DNA from: Shinisaurus crocodilurus
Taxonomy: Eukaryota; Chordata; Lepidosauria; Squamata; Shinisauridae
Length of the DNA: 64,000 nucleotides
Direction: 5' to 3'
NCBI GenBank assembly: GCA_021292165.1
Contig: CM037878.1
Span: forward strand, 253,939,921-254,003,920
In this document: positions 52,711 through 63,936 of the stretch, piece by piece
Layout of the letters: the number at the start of each line of letters is the position of its first letter
Numbering within the stretch: position 1 is the first letter of the stretch
Notes under the pieces: model-generated
What the model was told of the DNA's origin: nothing
The model's database searches: none
What the model saw: the letters and a program-made list of their open reading frames with translations, nothing else
Made by a program: the position numbers and the translations under genes

Positions 52711-53917
52711 TTGATCGGGTAACCTCCCTTGTGGACTGTGGGAATGCTGTGGACATTATATACCTGGACTTCAGCAAAGCTTTCGACAAAGTGCCTCATG
52801 ATATCCTGATTAGTAAGCTAGCTAAGAGTGGGCTAGATGGATCAACTATCAGGTGGATCCACAATTGGCTACAGAATCGGACTCAAAGAGTGCTTATCAA
52901 TGGTTCCTTCTCAAACTGGGGAGAGGTAACGAGCGGGGTACCACAGGGCTCGGTCCTGGGCCCGGTGCTCTTCAACATTTTTATTAATGACTTGGATGAG
53001 GAGGTACAGGGAATGCTTATCAAATTTGCAGATGACACAAAGTTGGGTGGAACAGCTAATACTCTGGAAGACAGAAACAAAATTCAAAGTGACCTCGATA
53101 GGCTGGAGCGCTGGGCCGAAAACAACAGAATGAAATTTAACAGGGATAAATGCCAAGTGCTGCACCTAGGGAGAGGAAACCAAATGCAGAGTTACAGAAT
53201 GGGGGACACTTGGCTCAACAATACTACAAGTGAGAAGGATCTTGGAATTGTGGTAGATCACAAACTGAATATGAGCCAGCAATGCGACGTGGCTGCAAAG
53301 AAGGCAAATGCAATTTTGGGCTGTATTAATAGAAGTATAGCTTCCAAATCGCGGGAAGTGATAATTCCCCTTTACTCGGCACTGGTTAGGCCTCATCTTG
53401 AGTACTGTGTCCAGTTCTGGGCACCTCATTTTAACAAGGACATAGACAAACTGGAGAGGGTTCAGAGGAGGGCAACAAGGATGATAAAGGGACTGGAAAC
53501 AAGGCCCTATGAGGAGAGACTGAAAGAACTGGGCATGTTTAGCCTTCAGAAGAGGAGACTGAGGGGAGATATGATCGCACTCTTCCAGTATTTGAAGGGA
53601 TGTCACACAGAGGAGGGCAAAGATCTCTTCTCGTTCATCCCAGTTTGCAGGACACGGAATAATGGGCTCAAGTTACAGGAACCTAGATTCCACCTAAACA
53701 TCAGGAAAAATTTCCTGACTGTCAGAGCAATAAGACAATGGAATCAACTACCTAGGGAGGTGGTGGGCTCTCCCAGTCTGGAGGCATTCAAGGTGCGGCT
53801 GGACAGACATCTGTCAGAGATGCTTTGACCTGGATTCCTGCATTGAGCAGGGGGTTGGACTCGATGGCCTTGTAGGCCCCTTCCAACTCTACTTTTCTAT
53901 GATTCTATGATTCTATG
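52711..53917 (+). mobile_element. Young CR1 LINE copy, 5' truncated
   Basis: The reading frame is open from about 52713 (DRVTSLV) to 53828, then a short 3' region GGATTCCTGCATTGAGCAGG, GGTTGGACTCGATGGCCTTG, ending in three ATTCTATG-type repeats at 53917. The terminal 8-bp repeats instead of a poly(A) tail are the CR1 signature. 5' truncation is usual for CR1 and removes the endonuclease and the start of the RT. Confidence 0.95.
52731..53828 (+). CDS. CR1 ORF2 fragment: reverse transcriptase palm to C-terminus
   Basis: 365 uninterrupted codons. The first listed codon is GTG, so it is not a true start; the frame continues upstream to the truncation point. RT motifs: YLDFSKAFD (residues 11-19, first catalytic Asp at 13), GVPQGSVLGP (69-78) and FADD (99-102, the catalytic Asp pair). 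All three metal-binding aspartates are intact. The C-terminal CR1 blocks are [40 protein letters not shown] and IRQWNQLPREVVGSPSLEAF. It lacks the N-terminal endonuclease and fingers and so cannot move itself. The open frame indicates recent insertion. Confidence 0.95.
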   Translation: MDCGNAVDIIYLDFSKAFDKVPHDILISKLAKSGLDGSTIRWIHNWLQNRTQRVLINGSFSNWGEVTSGVPQGSVLGPVLFNIFINDLDEEVQGMLIKFADDTKLGGTANTLEDRNKIQSDLDRLERWAENNRMKFNRDKCQVLHLGRGNQMQSYRMGDTWLNNTTSEKDLGIVVDHKLNMSQQCDVAAKKANAILGCINRSIASKSREVIIPLYSALVRPHLEYCVQFWAPHFNKDIDKLERVQRRATRMIKGLETRPYEERLKELGMFSLQKRRLRGDMIALFQYLKGCHTEEGKDLFSFIPVCRTRNNGLKLQEPRFHLNIRKNFLTVRAIRQWNQLPREVVGSPSLEAFKVRLDRHLSEML

Positions 53918-54085
53918 TGGACAGGCCAATTCCCACAGACCCTTCCTCTTGGCTGGACACCAATCAGGTAGGAAAGAGCCATGTGATCAGCTCTGCCCAT
54001 GTGCTTATTATGCCACCCCCCAGTAATCTTAAGTGACACAGGACTGCATCACGAGGAAGCACCTTCATGCCCCTACTGTTATGTG
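53918..54085. other. Short unique spacer
   Basis: Separates the CR1 copy from the 5S-derived SINE. No feature seen. Confidence 0.5.
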
Positions 54086-54256
54086 TACAGGCCTGTGGTT
54101 TAGGCTGGCTCAGCTTGTCTGAGTGTGGAAAGCTAAGCAGGGTCAAGCCTGGTTATTACTTGGATGGGAGACCCCTCCTCTAGTTTCCTGCATTGAGTAG
54201 GGGTTTGGACTCGATGGCCTTGTAGGCCCCCTTCCAACTCTATGATCCTGTGATTC
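54086..54256 (+). mobile_element. 5S-rRNA-headed SINE with CR1 tail, copy 2 (fuller)
   Basis: The head TACAGGCCTGTGG, then CAGCTTGTCTGAGTGTGGAA, then AGCTAAGCAGGGTCAAGCCT, then GGTTATTACTTGGATGGGAG with ACC, aligns in order with 5S rRNA from about nucleotide 4 to 97, including the type-1 polymerase III control boxes. The 5S then stops and CCTCCTCTAGTTTCCTGCAT joins a CR1 3' end (TTGGACTCGATGGCCTTGTA ... CTCTATGATCCTGTGATTC). The tail is nearly identical to that of the CR1 copy 170 bp upstream, which names the likely mobilising LINE. Confidence 0.85.
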
Positions 54257-55111
54257 CTAAGAGACCAAAGTTCATAAGTAACCTTTGGAACGCACTGTCA
54301 TTGGATGTGATAATCAAGTTACTCAGTCCACAGTGGATCAAATAAATCCATGTACGTGTGGCTAATACTGTGAAGATGGTAAGAAAATGCATCCTGTTGT
54401 GTGGGAACTCCTGAAACTTGCAATACCTGGATGTGAATGCAAAACTCTCTTCTCTTTTTCACACTGTACATTTTGCCTTGCACGTCGATCTCTTAATGCT
54501 TGTTTGCGTCACGTGGGGCTTCGGAGTTTTAATTTATTAAACATTTGCATAACTATTTGGAATTCTCAGATGCAAGGTCATGCATGTTTTCACTGAGAGT
54601 CCTTTGTGAAAGAAAAAAGCCCACAATTTTGCTACTCAGTAATTTACGAAAACATTAATTACTGGATATAGCTTATTGTCAGACAAGTGATATCCTTGAT
54701 GGATGTAATGAGGAAGAGATGGGCAAAAGGAGGAGGAGGTGGTGGGTATGCGGGGAAGGGGTAAATAAAAAAATAATCGAGAAAGAAGCAGAGAAGGTGG
54801 GATTGGGAACAAGGGATGGTGCATTTGCTTGGTACATGCCTGAGTCTTCTAGACCATGTTAGCAATGGTGTTTGCTAAACAAAGGTTATCTGGTTTTTTA
54901 AACAGAATATAATTATTCTACGTTGTTGTGGTTGTTATGATGTGTTAGTTTGCTGCAACAAAAACAATGAAGAGTCCTTAACAAATGTACTGAGGCATAA
55001 GCAGATAATGATGACTCCTTTGTATATTATTGACTGATACCATCAATCTTTGTTTCACTTGGACAGAGACTTTTGGATTTACACCAACTGGAGTACCAAC
55101 AAAGGGCAGTA
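54257..55111. other. No gene recognised
   Basis: No recognisable feature apart from an old LINE-like scrap after the SINE. Confidence 0.4.
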
Positions 55112-55224
55112 TCATAGAATCATAGAAAAGTAGAGTTGGAAGGGGCCTATACAAGGCCATCGAGTCCAACGAGTCCACCCCCCTGCTCAATGCAGGAATC
55201 CAGGTCAAAGCATCCCTGACAGAT
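55112..55224 (-). mobile_element. CR1 LINE 3' tip
   Basis: ATCATAGAATCATAGAAAAG, TAGAGTTGGAAGGGGCCTAT, then CATCCCTGACAGATCC: the last about 110 bp of CR1 on the minus strand, with a small internal duplication of GAGTCCA. Confidence 0.85.
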
Positions 55225-55227
55225 CCA

Positions 55228-55460
55228 AGTGGGGCTGCTGTGCTGGTTCCGTTGCGCTCGCAGGAGGCGGGAGCGACTGCTTACGCAATGGGGCTTTCAC
55301 TTTTCTAAAAATAACCCCAGAAATGAGCTTTTGTGAGCTCCGCTGACCTGACCTGCTATGGAAACAAGTGTTTCCACTCGTTCGGGATTATTTTTAGAAG
55401 CAGAAACGCCCTGTTGCATGAGTGGTGGTTCCTGTGAATGCACAGGCACAATCTAATACT
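55228..55460. mobile_element. Fold-back element
   Basis: CGCAATGGGGCTTTCACTTT then TCTAAAAATAACCCC (about 55284-55318) pairs with GGGATTATTTTTAGAAGCAG then AAACGCCCTGTTGCATGAG (about 55385-55423), arms of about 40 bp. GGTTCCGTTGCGCTCGCAGG near the left has a weak partner in GTGGTTCCTGTGAATGCACA read inverted. No target duplication assigned. Confidence 0.5.
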
Positions 55461-56229
55461 AGCCAGTCTTTGTGGTATAAAAGTTTGACAGATAATATAT
55501 GCATGAGAAGTGTGAGTGAGTTCTACTGTGGCTCTTACCTACAATTCTATGCACTTGTATCCTAAGTCATGTACCAAATGAAAGCCAAGGGAGTGTGTGC
55601 GTCTGTGACTTCCTGTCCTGATGTGAGAGACCTGGCATAATGAGACTTTGTGTTACCATGCAGCACCTATTTTCTCTTGTGGACATCTGTTAGTTGATGG
55701 TGCCAAGTTCTTGGTACTCTTGCTTGCTTCAGAACGTCCTGTGTGCAGTTCACAATGCAATTTCCATGTCGTTAGAGTCTGCCTCATAGACACCATCTCC
55801 CCTCCTTCTTGCCATTATGCAGACAACTCATCCTTCTTCATTCATGATAATGCAACATCCCTGTGGGTAAACACACTGATTTGCTTATGTGGAAAAATAG
55901 CATTAGGAAAATATTGATTTAACTGTCTTCAGTGCAATAAAGGTTTTGTTCTTTTTGAGAAAGTTAATAACACTATCCCCTCCTGCTCTTCATTTCCTCT
56001 TGCATGTCCATCTGTTCTTCTTCCTATTTCTTTTCTTGCATGTGATTCATGTTTTCAGGTCGCCAATACCTCCTGTGGATCTTGCACATATTTCTCAGTC
56101 AGGCCTTTTCTTTGTCCTATCTTTTTCTGCCTTTGCTTCTCTTATGGCCTGCTTCTTTGAACAATGCCTTTTCATTTTTCCTTTGTACTAAAATTATGGA
56201 TTATGGAATCCACAAAGTTTACATTGTGC

Positions 56230-56310
56230 CACGAATGAAGACTTGCTATGCTGAGGCAGACCAGTGTTCCATGATCTAGTTCAGCATTCTCTCCGCTGCC
56301 AGAGGTGAGC
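56230..56310 (-). mobile_element. SINE fragment (GACCAGTGTTCCATGATCTAG)
   Basis: CTGAGGCAGACCAGTGTTCC, ATGATCTAGTTCAGCATTCT: a diverged antisense copy of the family at 30385. Confidence 0.5.
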
Positions 56311-56399
56311 CTTTCTCAGAGCCAGATATAAGCACAGCATGAGGACAATATCCATCCAGTGTTGTTAATCCTCACCATCTGATAGCCAGAGAGGTGCAG

Positions 56400-56960
56400 T
56401 CTCTGTACAGGGAAGTTGCAATATGAATACTATGGCTTGTTGTACCCATCAATTGACCTATCCTCAGTGTACTTATTTTTTCTGTTAAAAGCAATAATGT
56501 CCTGTGAAAATGAGTTCCATAGGTTAATTATATGTTATGCGACAAAGTCATTCCCTTTATTTGTCTTGCGTCTACTGCGGGTGGCCTTAGACCTTCTTTA
56601 TTTTGAGATTATTCCCCTTATTTACTCTCTTCACACCAATCATGTTTTTCTAAAACCTCTTCCTTGCCCTCTCTCAGTCCTCATTTTGTCTAAGCTGAGA
56701 AGCTTTGCTTGTTTGTTTCCCTGATCATTTTACTTGCTCTAAAAAGCAAAAACAACAACAAAATCCTTTTTCAAATGTTCCTACATTTTTTTCCAGATGG
56801 GGTGACCAGAACTGTACCTAGTACTCTAAATGAGGAGTATGAGAGTGGTTTTTTATTTTTCAGTTCCTGTCTTCATAATTTCCTATACTGCCTTTTCTAC
56901 TGTCTCATCAGCACTAACCACATCAGATTGGCTATTTGGCTAGAGACTGCTGTCTGATCA
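56400..56960 (-). mobile_element. Older CR1-type LINE 3' region
   Basis: ATGAGTTCCATAGGTTAATT then ATATGTTATGCGACAAAGTC, and further on GGGTGACCAGAACTGTACCT then AGTACTCTAAATGAGGAG: the antisense of CR1/L3 sequence. More diverged than the CR1 copies at 30.5 and 53 kb, so an older subfamily. Confidence 0.6.
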
Positions 56961-57164
56961 GGCCCAGGGAAGGCTCTTACATCATTCTTAGAATATCTTG
57001 TTGTGACCCCATGGTGGTATTGGTTCTTGCTCATCATAGGACTTCCTGGATTATTCTGGCTTTTTGTTTGAGCAGCCAGCAGGCCAGTGATGTGCTATTA
57101 CATTCTGATGTGTCTTGGAGGATAGTACCACATGCCAATCACCTTATAATTTATAGCATTCCAG

Positions 57165-57290
57165 AGGATGTAAGAACTGCCTTGCTGGATAGGAACAAAA
57201 GGCCATCTAGTCCAGCATTCTGTCTCCAACAGTGTCCGGCCAGATGGCCACAAGAAGCTAAGAAATATGGCATTGGAAGCAGCGACTGAA
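57165..57290 (-). mobile_element. SINE fragment
   Basis: GATGTAAGAACTGCCTTGCT, GGATAGGAACAAAAGGCCAT, CTAGTCCAGCATTCTGTCTC, then CCAGATGGCCACAAGAAGC: the best copy of the family also at 30385 and 56230. Confidence 0.65.
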
Positions 57291-59244
57291 ACCCCAAAAG
57301 GAATTGGGCATGAGACGATGTTTGGAAAATCCTAGCGATCTCAAACATTGTTCATTTGCTCACCCCTAGTTGCCTCAGTCAACTAAAGCCTTATGTAGGC
57401 TGACTAGACACGCAGTGTAGTGTGGTCCATTGGAGGAGCTGATTGGACTATTAAAGGGCCCTCACCTGATTTTGCAGTCTTTGTCTTCTGAGAGGCTGGT
57501 GAGATGGAGGTTTTGCCAGGTTCTTACTCACTGAGTCAGAGGATGGTGGCAGGGCTGTGTTCTCTGATAAGGAGGACCCTGAATAAAGTACTGATGGTCC
57601 TTCCCCTGAGGAAGCATCCTGAGTCTCATCCTTATCAGTGACTTCCATTATATGCTGTAAGGCCTAACGGCCAGGTGTCATGAAACCTACATCTTCAGAT
57701 GCTGAGTAGGAACTGGAGAAAGTAAAGCATAAAAGTCAGTAAAGGGAAACCATTCTACAAGGAAAAACATTCTACAATTCTTAAAGGGACAGTAATAGTT
57801 CAGAGTACGCAGAATCTTTATAGTGGGAAGGAAACCATAATCTCTGTTAAACCCTAGAGTAATACAATCACATTTCTGTTTGAACTCCTGTTCAGCTGTC
57901 ATGTGTTCCAAGCATCCGCATGATTTGACATTCCTAAGAACAGTAACTCTGAGGTCTGTAACACTGTGTCCAAGGAAATTAAAATGATCACCCACTGATT
58001 TCTTAGTGTTTAGATCTATATATCTGATTTGTGACCACTGAGTCTTTGCTTTAAAGATGGTTCTGTTAGCCCTATGTAAATGGCTGATAGACATTTAATG
58101 CATGGAATGAAGTACACTGGTGTTGGTAGGCATGTAGACAGAAGTGCCACAGATGTGATGGATGGTACCATTGGGTCCACACACTGTGTTATTTATGTTG
58201 ATCAGAGGGCATAGTTGATACTTAAGTCTGTTACAAGGTCTTGGGACTTGTCATGTATTAGATGAGATGTAGTTGTCACAAGTAAGTAGTAGTTTCCATT
58301 TAGGTGGTTGTCTGTATGCCAGGTGTAGTCTGCCTCCTGTGGCTTCTTTGAGATCTAGATTATTCTGAAGAATAGGTTGTAGTAGTTCCCTTATGATGTA
58401 TGATAACACCCTCAGGTGTGTGCTGTTCTTAGAGTTCTTTATCTTTCAATCAGACTTGCATTGGGCAGCCCTTCAAATAGAGAATGCTTTCAAACAGAGG
58501 ACTCTCCTCTGTAAGATAGGACACATGGCTACCCTATCTCAATGTGGTACTGCCCTAGAAGGATTATACCATATCCCCCCCCCCCCAAATATTGACATAC
58601 ATCTGTTGCATCCTGAGAATGTTAAAGCTGTCTAACTGGATCAGGATAAAGGGCCAATTGGGAATTTGTCCCCATCACTGGCCAGCCACCTACCCCCAGG
58701 ATGCATATAAGCAGGGCTTGGTGGATATAGCCTTCTTCATCATCACTACTCTTAGAGTTTCCATTTTGTAATGGAAATGTTCATGTCATTATAGTCCCGT
58801 ATATCAGGGGAACGTTTGCCCCACCTATTCCCCCACCCCATTTTGTGTTGTCTGACTATGCAAACTGGCAATGCAAATGGAATCTGAGGCCATTACATTA
58901 TGCTATTTGTTATATCAACTGATAATCTAGGGACACTAATATACATAATAACATTCATAAAGGAAAATTAGCTTCCCTTTAGTTGAATAACCAGTAGTGA
59001 AAGTTTTTATTGTCTGCTGATGGCTCTTTTATTTATTAATATTTATTTGCTTATATTTATAGCTATGTCCGAACTAATGTCCTGGCAGACAGACAAAATT
59101 ATCTCTCTATGATTTGCAGCCATCCACTCATATTCCTAGCTACCCGGCTGCCCCAGACACTTAACCTTCCTACAGTGCTCTCAAACTGCCTTCAGACCTC
59201 ACTTAGCCAGAAAGTTCCTGTGGCTGCTTGTGTCTTGGGTAAAG
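57291..59244. other. No gene recognised
   Basis: No recognisable repeat or coding signal apart from a run of nine or more C near 58568. Confidence 0.45.
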
Positions 59245-59408
59245 GGTATAAGCAGTGGAGGCTGGTGACTATGCATGATGCTCCATCCCCAACCTATTTT
59301 GGGGATGGAGTTCAGTACCATGGAAAGCTCCTATAAAGTTCCAAATAAATCTGCAATGGATTAGGAGCCCCACCGAAATAGAAGTCACCAACCTCCACTG
59401 GGTATAAG
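59245..59408. mobile_element. hAT-type MITE, CAGTGGAGGCTGG family, exact 8-bp target duplication
   Basis: The element at 59253-59400 is flanked by GGTATAAG on both sides. Starts CAGTGGAGGCTGGTGACT, ends AGTCACCAACCTCCACTG, an exact 18-bp inverted pair except for one inserted base. The left inner arm is deleted compared with 42693-43133, the opposite loss to that in 7557-7712. Confidence 0.9.
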
Positions 59409-59784
59409 AAATATGGGTGCCTGGACCGTCCCTTGGCTGAAGTATGACTGAGCCAACTGGGCTTGTAGTAGAGTGCATTCTCAACTGGCAACCAGCACAT
59501 GATTGTATGCAAGCTCTGGGCAGATGTGTGGCACTCATTCACTTTTTTTGGCCACATCACTTGAGGTAACAGAGGATACAATGCAGGAACTGTTCACTCC
59601 TCTCAGTATTACTTTAGGATACTCTGGCTGGTCTCCAGTAGATGGAACTGGTACAGTTTGAATCTGCAGTAAGGTGTAGAATCCCTCAACTGCAACCACA
59701 ATTAACTTGATGGTAACAGTAGCAGTTTAATGCATTACTGGGAGCTTGTTTACACAATAAGGGGATACTACAGGTGGTTGTGAT
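59409..59784. other. No gene recognised
   Basis: Nothing recognised. Confidence 0.45.
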
Positions 59785-60005
59785 GCATGAGAAATTCGGT
59801 CTGTGGAGTTTTTAATATGAATTTTGGAAAATCACACACCCGAGCCAATATGTGAGCTGAGACAGAGTTGCATCCTGAAATCTGCATTTTTCTCAGTTTT
59901 GGCGATGCAGCTTGTCAGGGAAAAAAATGAGCACAAAAATGTGCATATTAGGGGGAAATGTGCTCAAAATGCATGTAGTGGAGAAAAGTGCACACAAAAC
60001 TACAC
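59785..60005. mobile_element. Periodic-core element, family P, copy 4
   Basis: Core ATGTGCATATTAGGGGGAAA, TGTGCTCAAAATGCATGTAG, AAAGTGCACACAAAACTACA; lead-in GAGAAATTCGGTCTG. The exit half seen in 50262-50690 is missing. Confidence 0.5.
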
Positions 60006-61200
60006 TTCACCAATTAAGAGGGCAGCCTTTCAGCAGGGCTGGTGGAATGGCCCTGCGCTCCCTCTCATCTCCCTCCTCTCAACCTGCTGGAATGCCTGGA
60101 ATGTCCATGTTATTATTTTTACACAAGTACATATTTTTTAAAACTGGCATGGACATATTCAATGAGGTTCTGCTTAATCCTCAAGCAAATCAGGGTTTGT
60201 TGCATCAAGAAAACATTTTTGGCATCCTCCTCCTACATCCACCATCATCACTTATACTTGGTGGTCCTGTGTCTGTCAGTATGGCAGTGAAACAGGGCCA
60301 GTGACAGATAAGGTTGGGGGTTTCTGCATGTTCAGTGGACTCCCCAGGTATACAAAAAAATGATTACTTTATAAGCTGAAGAAAAGAAAAACATGAGGAC
60401 TGAACATGTGTCCAATGAGGACAGAGCATGTTCATGTGCACCATGTGGCGGGCATTGCCTGACTCTAATTCCTCCCCACCACTGTTTTGTGTGTAATAAG
60501 CTTTAAAGCATTTTGACAACATGAAATGTGGCTTTATTAGAATCAGAGGGGAAGTGCTTCATCCTGTTGTAATTAATCACTCCCACAAGGACCATCAGCT
60601 GTGAAGGGGGCAGAGTGTAACAGTTTAAAGGATTCTGGAATGGAATACTTTAAACTGAAAAATAGGGCTGGAGGATGTGTGCTACTGAAGTGCATCTCCC
60701 TTGATCCCAATTTCCATACCCCCCCCCCCAAACTTTCCCATACAGTATAGGTAGGAGGAAGTAACATTCCCTCCTTCCTGCATGGTTGCACTCAAGTTTG
60801 GGACATGTCCAGCTCAAGTGAGGAGCCTGCTGTGGCTCCCCTTGGACAGTGGATTCCTTGGAGCCAGCTCTGGGAATAGGTACTATTGCAAGCCCTCTGC
60901 TTGATCCAGGAACATCCCAGCTGGACAGAGGAACTGAAGTGGAGGAAGCTCTCCTTGGAGCTGCTCCATGCAGCTGAGCTTGGGGAAACCTTTCTGCTCA
61001 AGATGGGCACTACCAAGCTAGAGCTCCAAGCTTGGGGAGACCTGCCACAATCTCCCCAGTACTTGAGCTGGTTGTTTCCTGGTTCAAGCAGAGAAGCTGA
61101 ACTGGCTTGTTTGCTTTGCTCTCACCCATCTTCTCTCCAATATGTGAACATTGTGGGCCCCCCCCACCCTACCTATTCCACAATATTAAATTGAGTCTTT
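60006..61200. other. No gene recognised
   Basis: Contains short runs of C near 60720 and 61160. No feature supported. Confidence 0.45.
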
Positions 61201-61214
61201 GGCAGGGAATGGCA

Positions 61215-61284
<70 letters not shown>

Positions 61285-61440
61285 TCTATACCACCCAATA
61301 GCCGAAGCTCTCTGGGTGGATTACAACAATTATAAAATTTTACAATAAAATACAATATAAAAATACAAACAAAAACATTGAAAAAAAATTCCACTAGACA
61401 TTTTAAAAACAATTTTAAATTTATTTAAATAGCTAAGACA
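61215..61440 (-). mobile_element. L2-type 3' end with expanded ATT tail
   Basis: An ATT tract of about 70 bp (61215-61286) joins CTATACCACCCAATAGCCGA, AGCTCTCTGGGTGGATTACA, the antisense of the L2 terminal stem-loop, then an AT-rich 3' region. The ATT tract is the element's own tail microsatellite. Confidence 0.8.
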
Positions 61441-61864
61441 AGATTATAAAAAGTAGACTGATTAAATATATATATAGAGAGATGCATAAACCTGGTAATT
61501 TACAGAAACAAGCCCAGATCAAAACAATATTCACACACCCAAAATGTGTGAGAGTAATGACAGAAGGAATAAGGGTGCAAAATTGACATCTTGTCCTTTT
61601 GTAATGAGTCAAACCAGTCTTTAGAGTATCAATTGCTTAAAATTATTGTAGGGATCCATCTGCATAGTTAACCCATGTGTTCAGAATTGCTAATTGATTC
61701 TGCTATGAAAATTTATAGTGCCCCTATCGTAAGTATCATACTTTGGTTTAGCTAAAGTAAGGAAGCTAATAGGATCTTTTATTGCATATCCTCCAACATT
61801 TGGACAGAAGAAAACAAGTATGCACACACACATACGCGTGTGCGCGCGTGCAAGGGACATACAA

Positions 61865-62275
61865 GAAATTAGTTTTAGTTTCAGTTTGTTTTTGATCAGG
61901 ATTTACCTAGTTCACACCTTCTGGACTGAACACAGATTTCTAAGCTTGTAATATAATTTGTGGACCAAAAAAATGTATTTAACAGCATGCACAGATTTGA
62001 AAATCATGCGTGAAAAAGTGTGTACTTTTGAAAAATGCACACAAATACATTTTAATCAATGGGAGAAGAATGTGTACATTTCAAAGATGTGCAGAAGTGA
62101 TGTGTACATTTGGAAAACTATGAATGAAAATGCACACAGATTTTCATGCAGAAGCCCCACCCCCCACCCCCAAAGCTCACAATCTGATATGGACTTGAGT
62201 CAGAACGAGCTTTGAGATGGAATTTGGAGAACTTCAGCTTGCTCGAATTTTGCTGATTTGCACATCCCTAAGTCG
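61865..62275. mobile_element. Periodic-core element, family P, copy 5
   Basis: TTTCAGTTTGTTTTTGATCA at the start. The core includes GCATGCACAGATTTGAAAAT, GTGTGTACTTTTGAAAAATG and GATGTGTACATTTGGAAAAC. It ends GATTTGCACATCCCTA. A second wording of the same scheme as at 28029-28475. Confidence 0.55.
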
Positions 62276-62276
62276 T

Positions 62277-62318
<42 letters not shown>
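62277..62318. repeat. (CA)n microsatellite
   Basis: About 20 CA units, directly after the end of the family P element. Confidence 0.95.
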
Positions 62319-62321
<3 letters not shown>

Positions 62322-62409
62322 ATATTATGTGAGAGATGAACCTGAAGAGTAGCTGACATTCCCCAGACTAAAGAATGTTTCCTAAAGGTTTCTCATTGTA
62401 GTGAATGAA

Positions 62410-62585
62410 TTGCATAGTTTAACCATGTGTGTGTAGAAGTACTGCCTTTTTATCTATCCTGAATCTCCTGCCATTCAGCGTCATTGAATAACCACGCACG
62501 GATCCTAGTATTATGAGAGAGGGAGAAAAAGTCTCCCTATCCACTTTTGTACACCTCTATCATATCCCCCCTTACTGTTATTTTA
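62410..62585 (-). mobile_element. Older CR1-type LINE 3' region
   Basis: GTAGAAGTACTGCCTTTTTA, TCCTGAATCTCCTGCCATTC, then ATGAGAGAGGGAGAAAAAGT and CCACTTTTGTACACCTCTAT: an ordered match to antisense CR1/L3. Confidence 0.65.
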
Positions 62586-63002
62586 ATAACTGGGTGTTGT
62601 TGTTGTTTTAAAAAAATCATATTTGTTATTGCATTTTGCAGTTGCATGTGTAAGGTGCCCTGAAATTTATAAAATAAATACAAATAAATAATATTGTCTC
62701 TCAGCAATTTTCTTTGATGGAAAATCTCTCTCGCCTTGATTCTTTACAGAGCTGCCCACTATTATTTCTGGGCTGAAGTGCTTTTTCTCTTAATAGGAGA
62801 ATGTTGCCTTCATTTGAGAAGCAGAGAGAATGCTTTATGTGTGATGAGAGCTATAGTTGGTCCTCAGGGAGGTTGGAGACTTGGAGTGGTGGTCATGATG
62901 TGCATTCATTCCAGTGGAATATGCATGATGGGGGAATGTCATGTCAATCCACCCCTAATCTATGCATGTTTATTATAACTATTTAGAGCTCTGCATGTAA
63001 GC

Positions 63003-63139
63003 TATAGGTGCAGTAGGTTTTTTACACATGATCAGGACCTCTGTGTTTCCAGAGGTCCTGGCTGGACCTGGCTGGGAAATGCTGGGAGTTGTAGGCCATT
63101 TCCCTCTTTAAACATGTATAGGATTGCACTTTTAGTGAG
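63003..63139. mobile_element. Family A fold-back MITE, diverged
   Basis: Inner pair AGGACCTCTGTG...CAGAGGTCCT, then GGGAAATGCTGGGAGTTGTA and TTTAAACATGTATAGGATTG, ending CACTT before TTA. The left end is eroded. Confidence 0.55.
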
Positions 63140-63578
63140 CTTCAGAGCTAACCAGGGATCCAGAATTGCATTTCCTCTATCCATGCCCAGTTCTCTAGCC
63201 TCTGCCCCATACTGGCATAGCAAAATTTTGCAATCTCTTCTGTTGAAGAAGTTGAATAAGCATCTGGGATAGCTGGGCTACAGGAAGGAGATTAAGTTAG
63301 AGCGGCCTGCCTGGTGCCCTCCACATGTGTATGAAAAAGGGTTCCCGGGTTCCCAGGGTTCCCAAGGTTCCCAATCACACATATGGCTGTATGTGTGTGG
63401 GTTCTCCATCCACATTATAACAAAAATACATAGGTTGGGGTGGAACCTGTTGCTGTGATGTCATTCCCCTCATGAATTCATTCTCTTGGAATGAATGTCG
63501 GAAAGAGAGCCCATGCATTGCTGAGTTCCATAGTTGTGGCTCAGGGTCAAACTCCACATTATGTTAAATACATAGGGG

Positions 63579-63936
63579 GCTTCGCTCTCTTTCCATTTCT
63601 CTTTTACTCAACAGTAAGCACAGGGGACCCCAATCCAGATTGGGACCGTGGCACATGAGGAGGGGAGGCTTAATCCTTCCCACCCTAGCTGCAACCCCTC
63701 AAGTATCATCTCCTGGTGCAGCAGTTACCAATTATAAAAGAAAGCCCCCATTGGCACCAGTGAGGGCCTTTAAACTATCAGTAACTGTCATGCAGCGGGG
63801 GTGATTTTCTGGTGGGATGCTTGTGGCTGGGGGAGGGGAGAAGTGTTAAACCTCCCCTTCATGTGCTGCACTCTCAATCCAGATCAGGGTCTTGCCTTTA
63901 CAGTTGAGTAAAAGAGAAAAATAGAGGAAGAGAACT
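63579..63936. mobile_element. Fold-back MITE, family C
   Basis: TTTCTCTTTTACTCAACAGT at the left pairs with CAGTTGAGTAAAAGAGAAA at the right. Inside, CAATCCAGATTGGGACC and CAATCCAGATCAGGGTC are inverted partners. The centre has CATTGGCACCAGTGAGG. Exact ends and target duplication were not resolved. Confidence 0.6.

Noticed and set aside
53166..53606. Minus-strand frame of 146 codons
   Set aside because: Antisense shadow of the CR1 reverse-transcriptase frame, which shows the known motifs on the plus strand.
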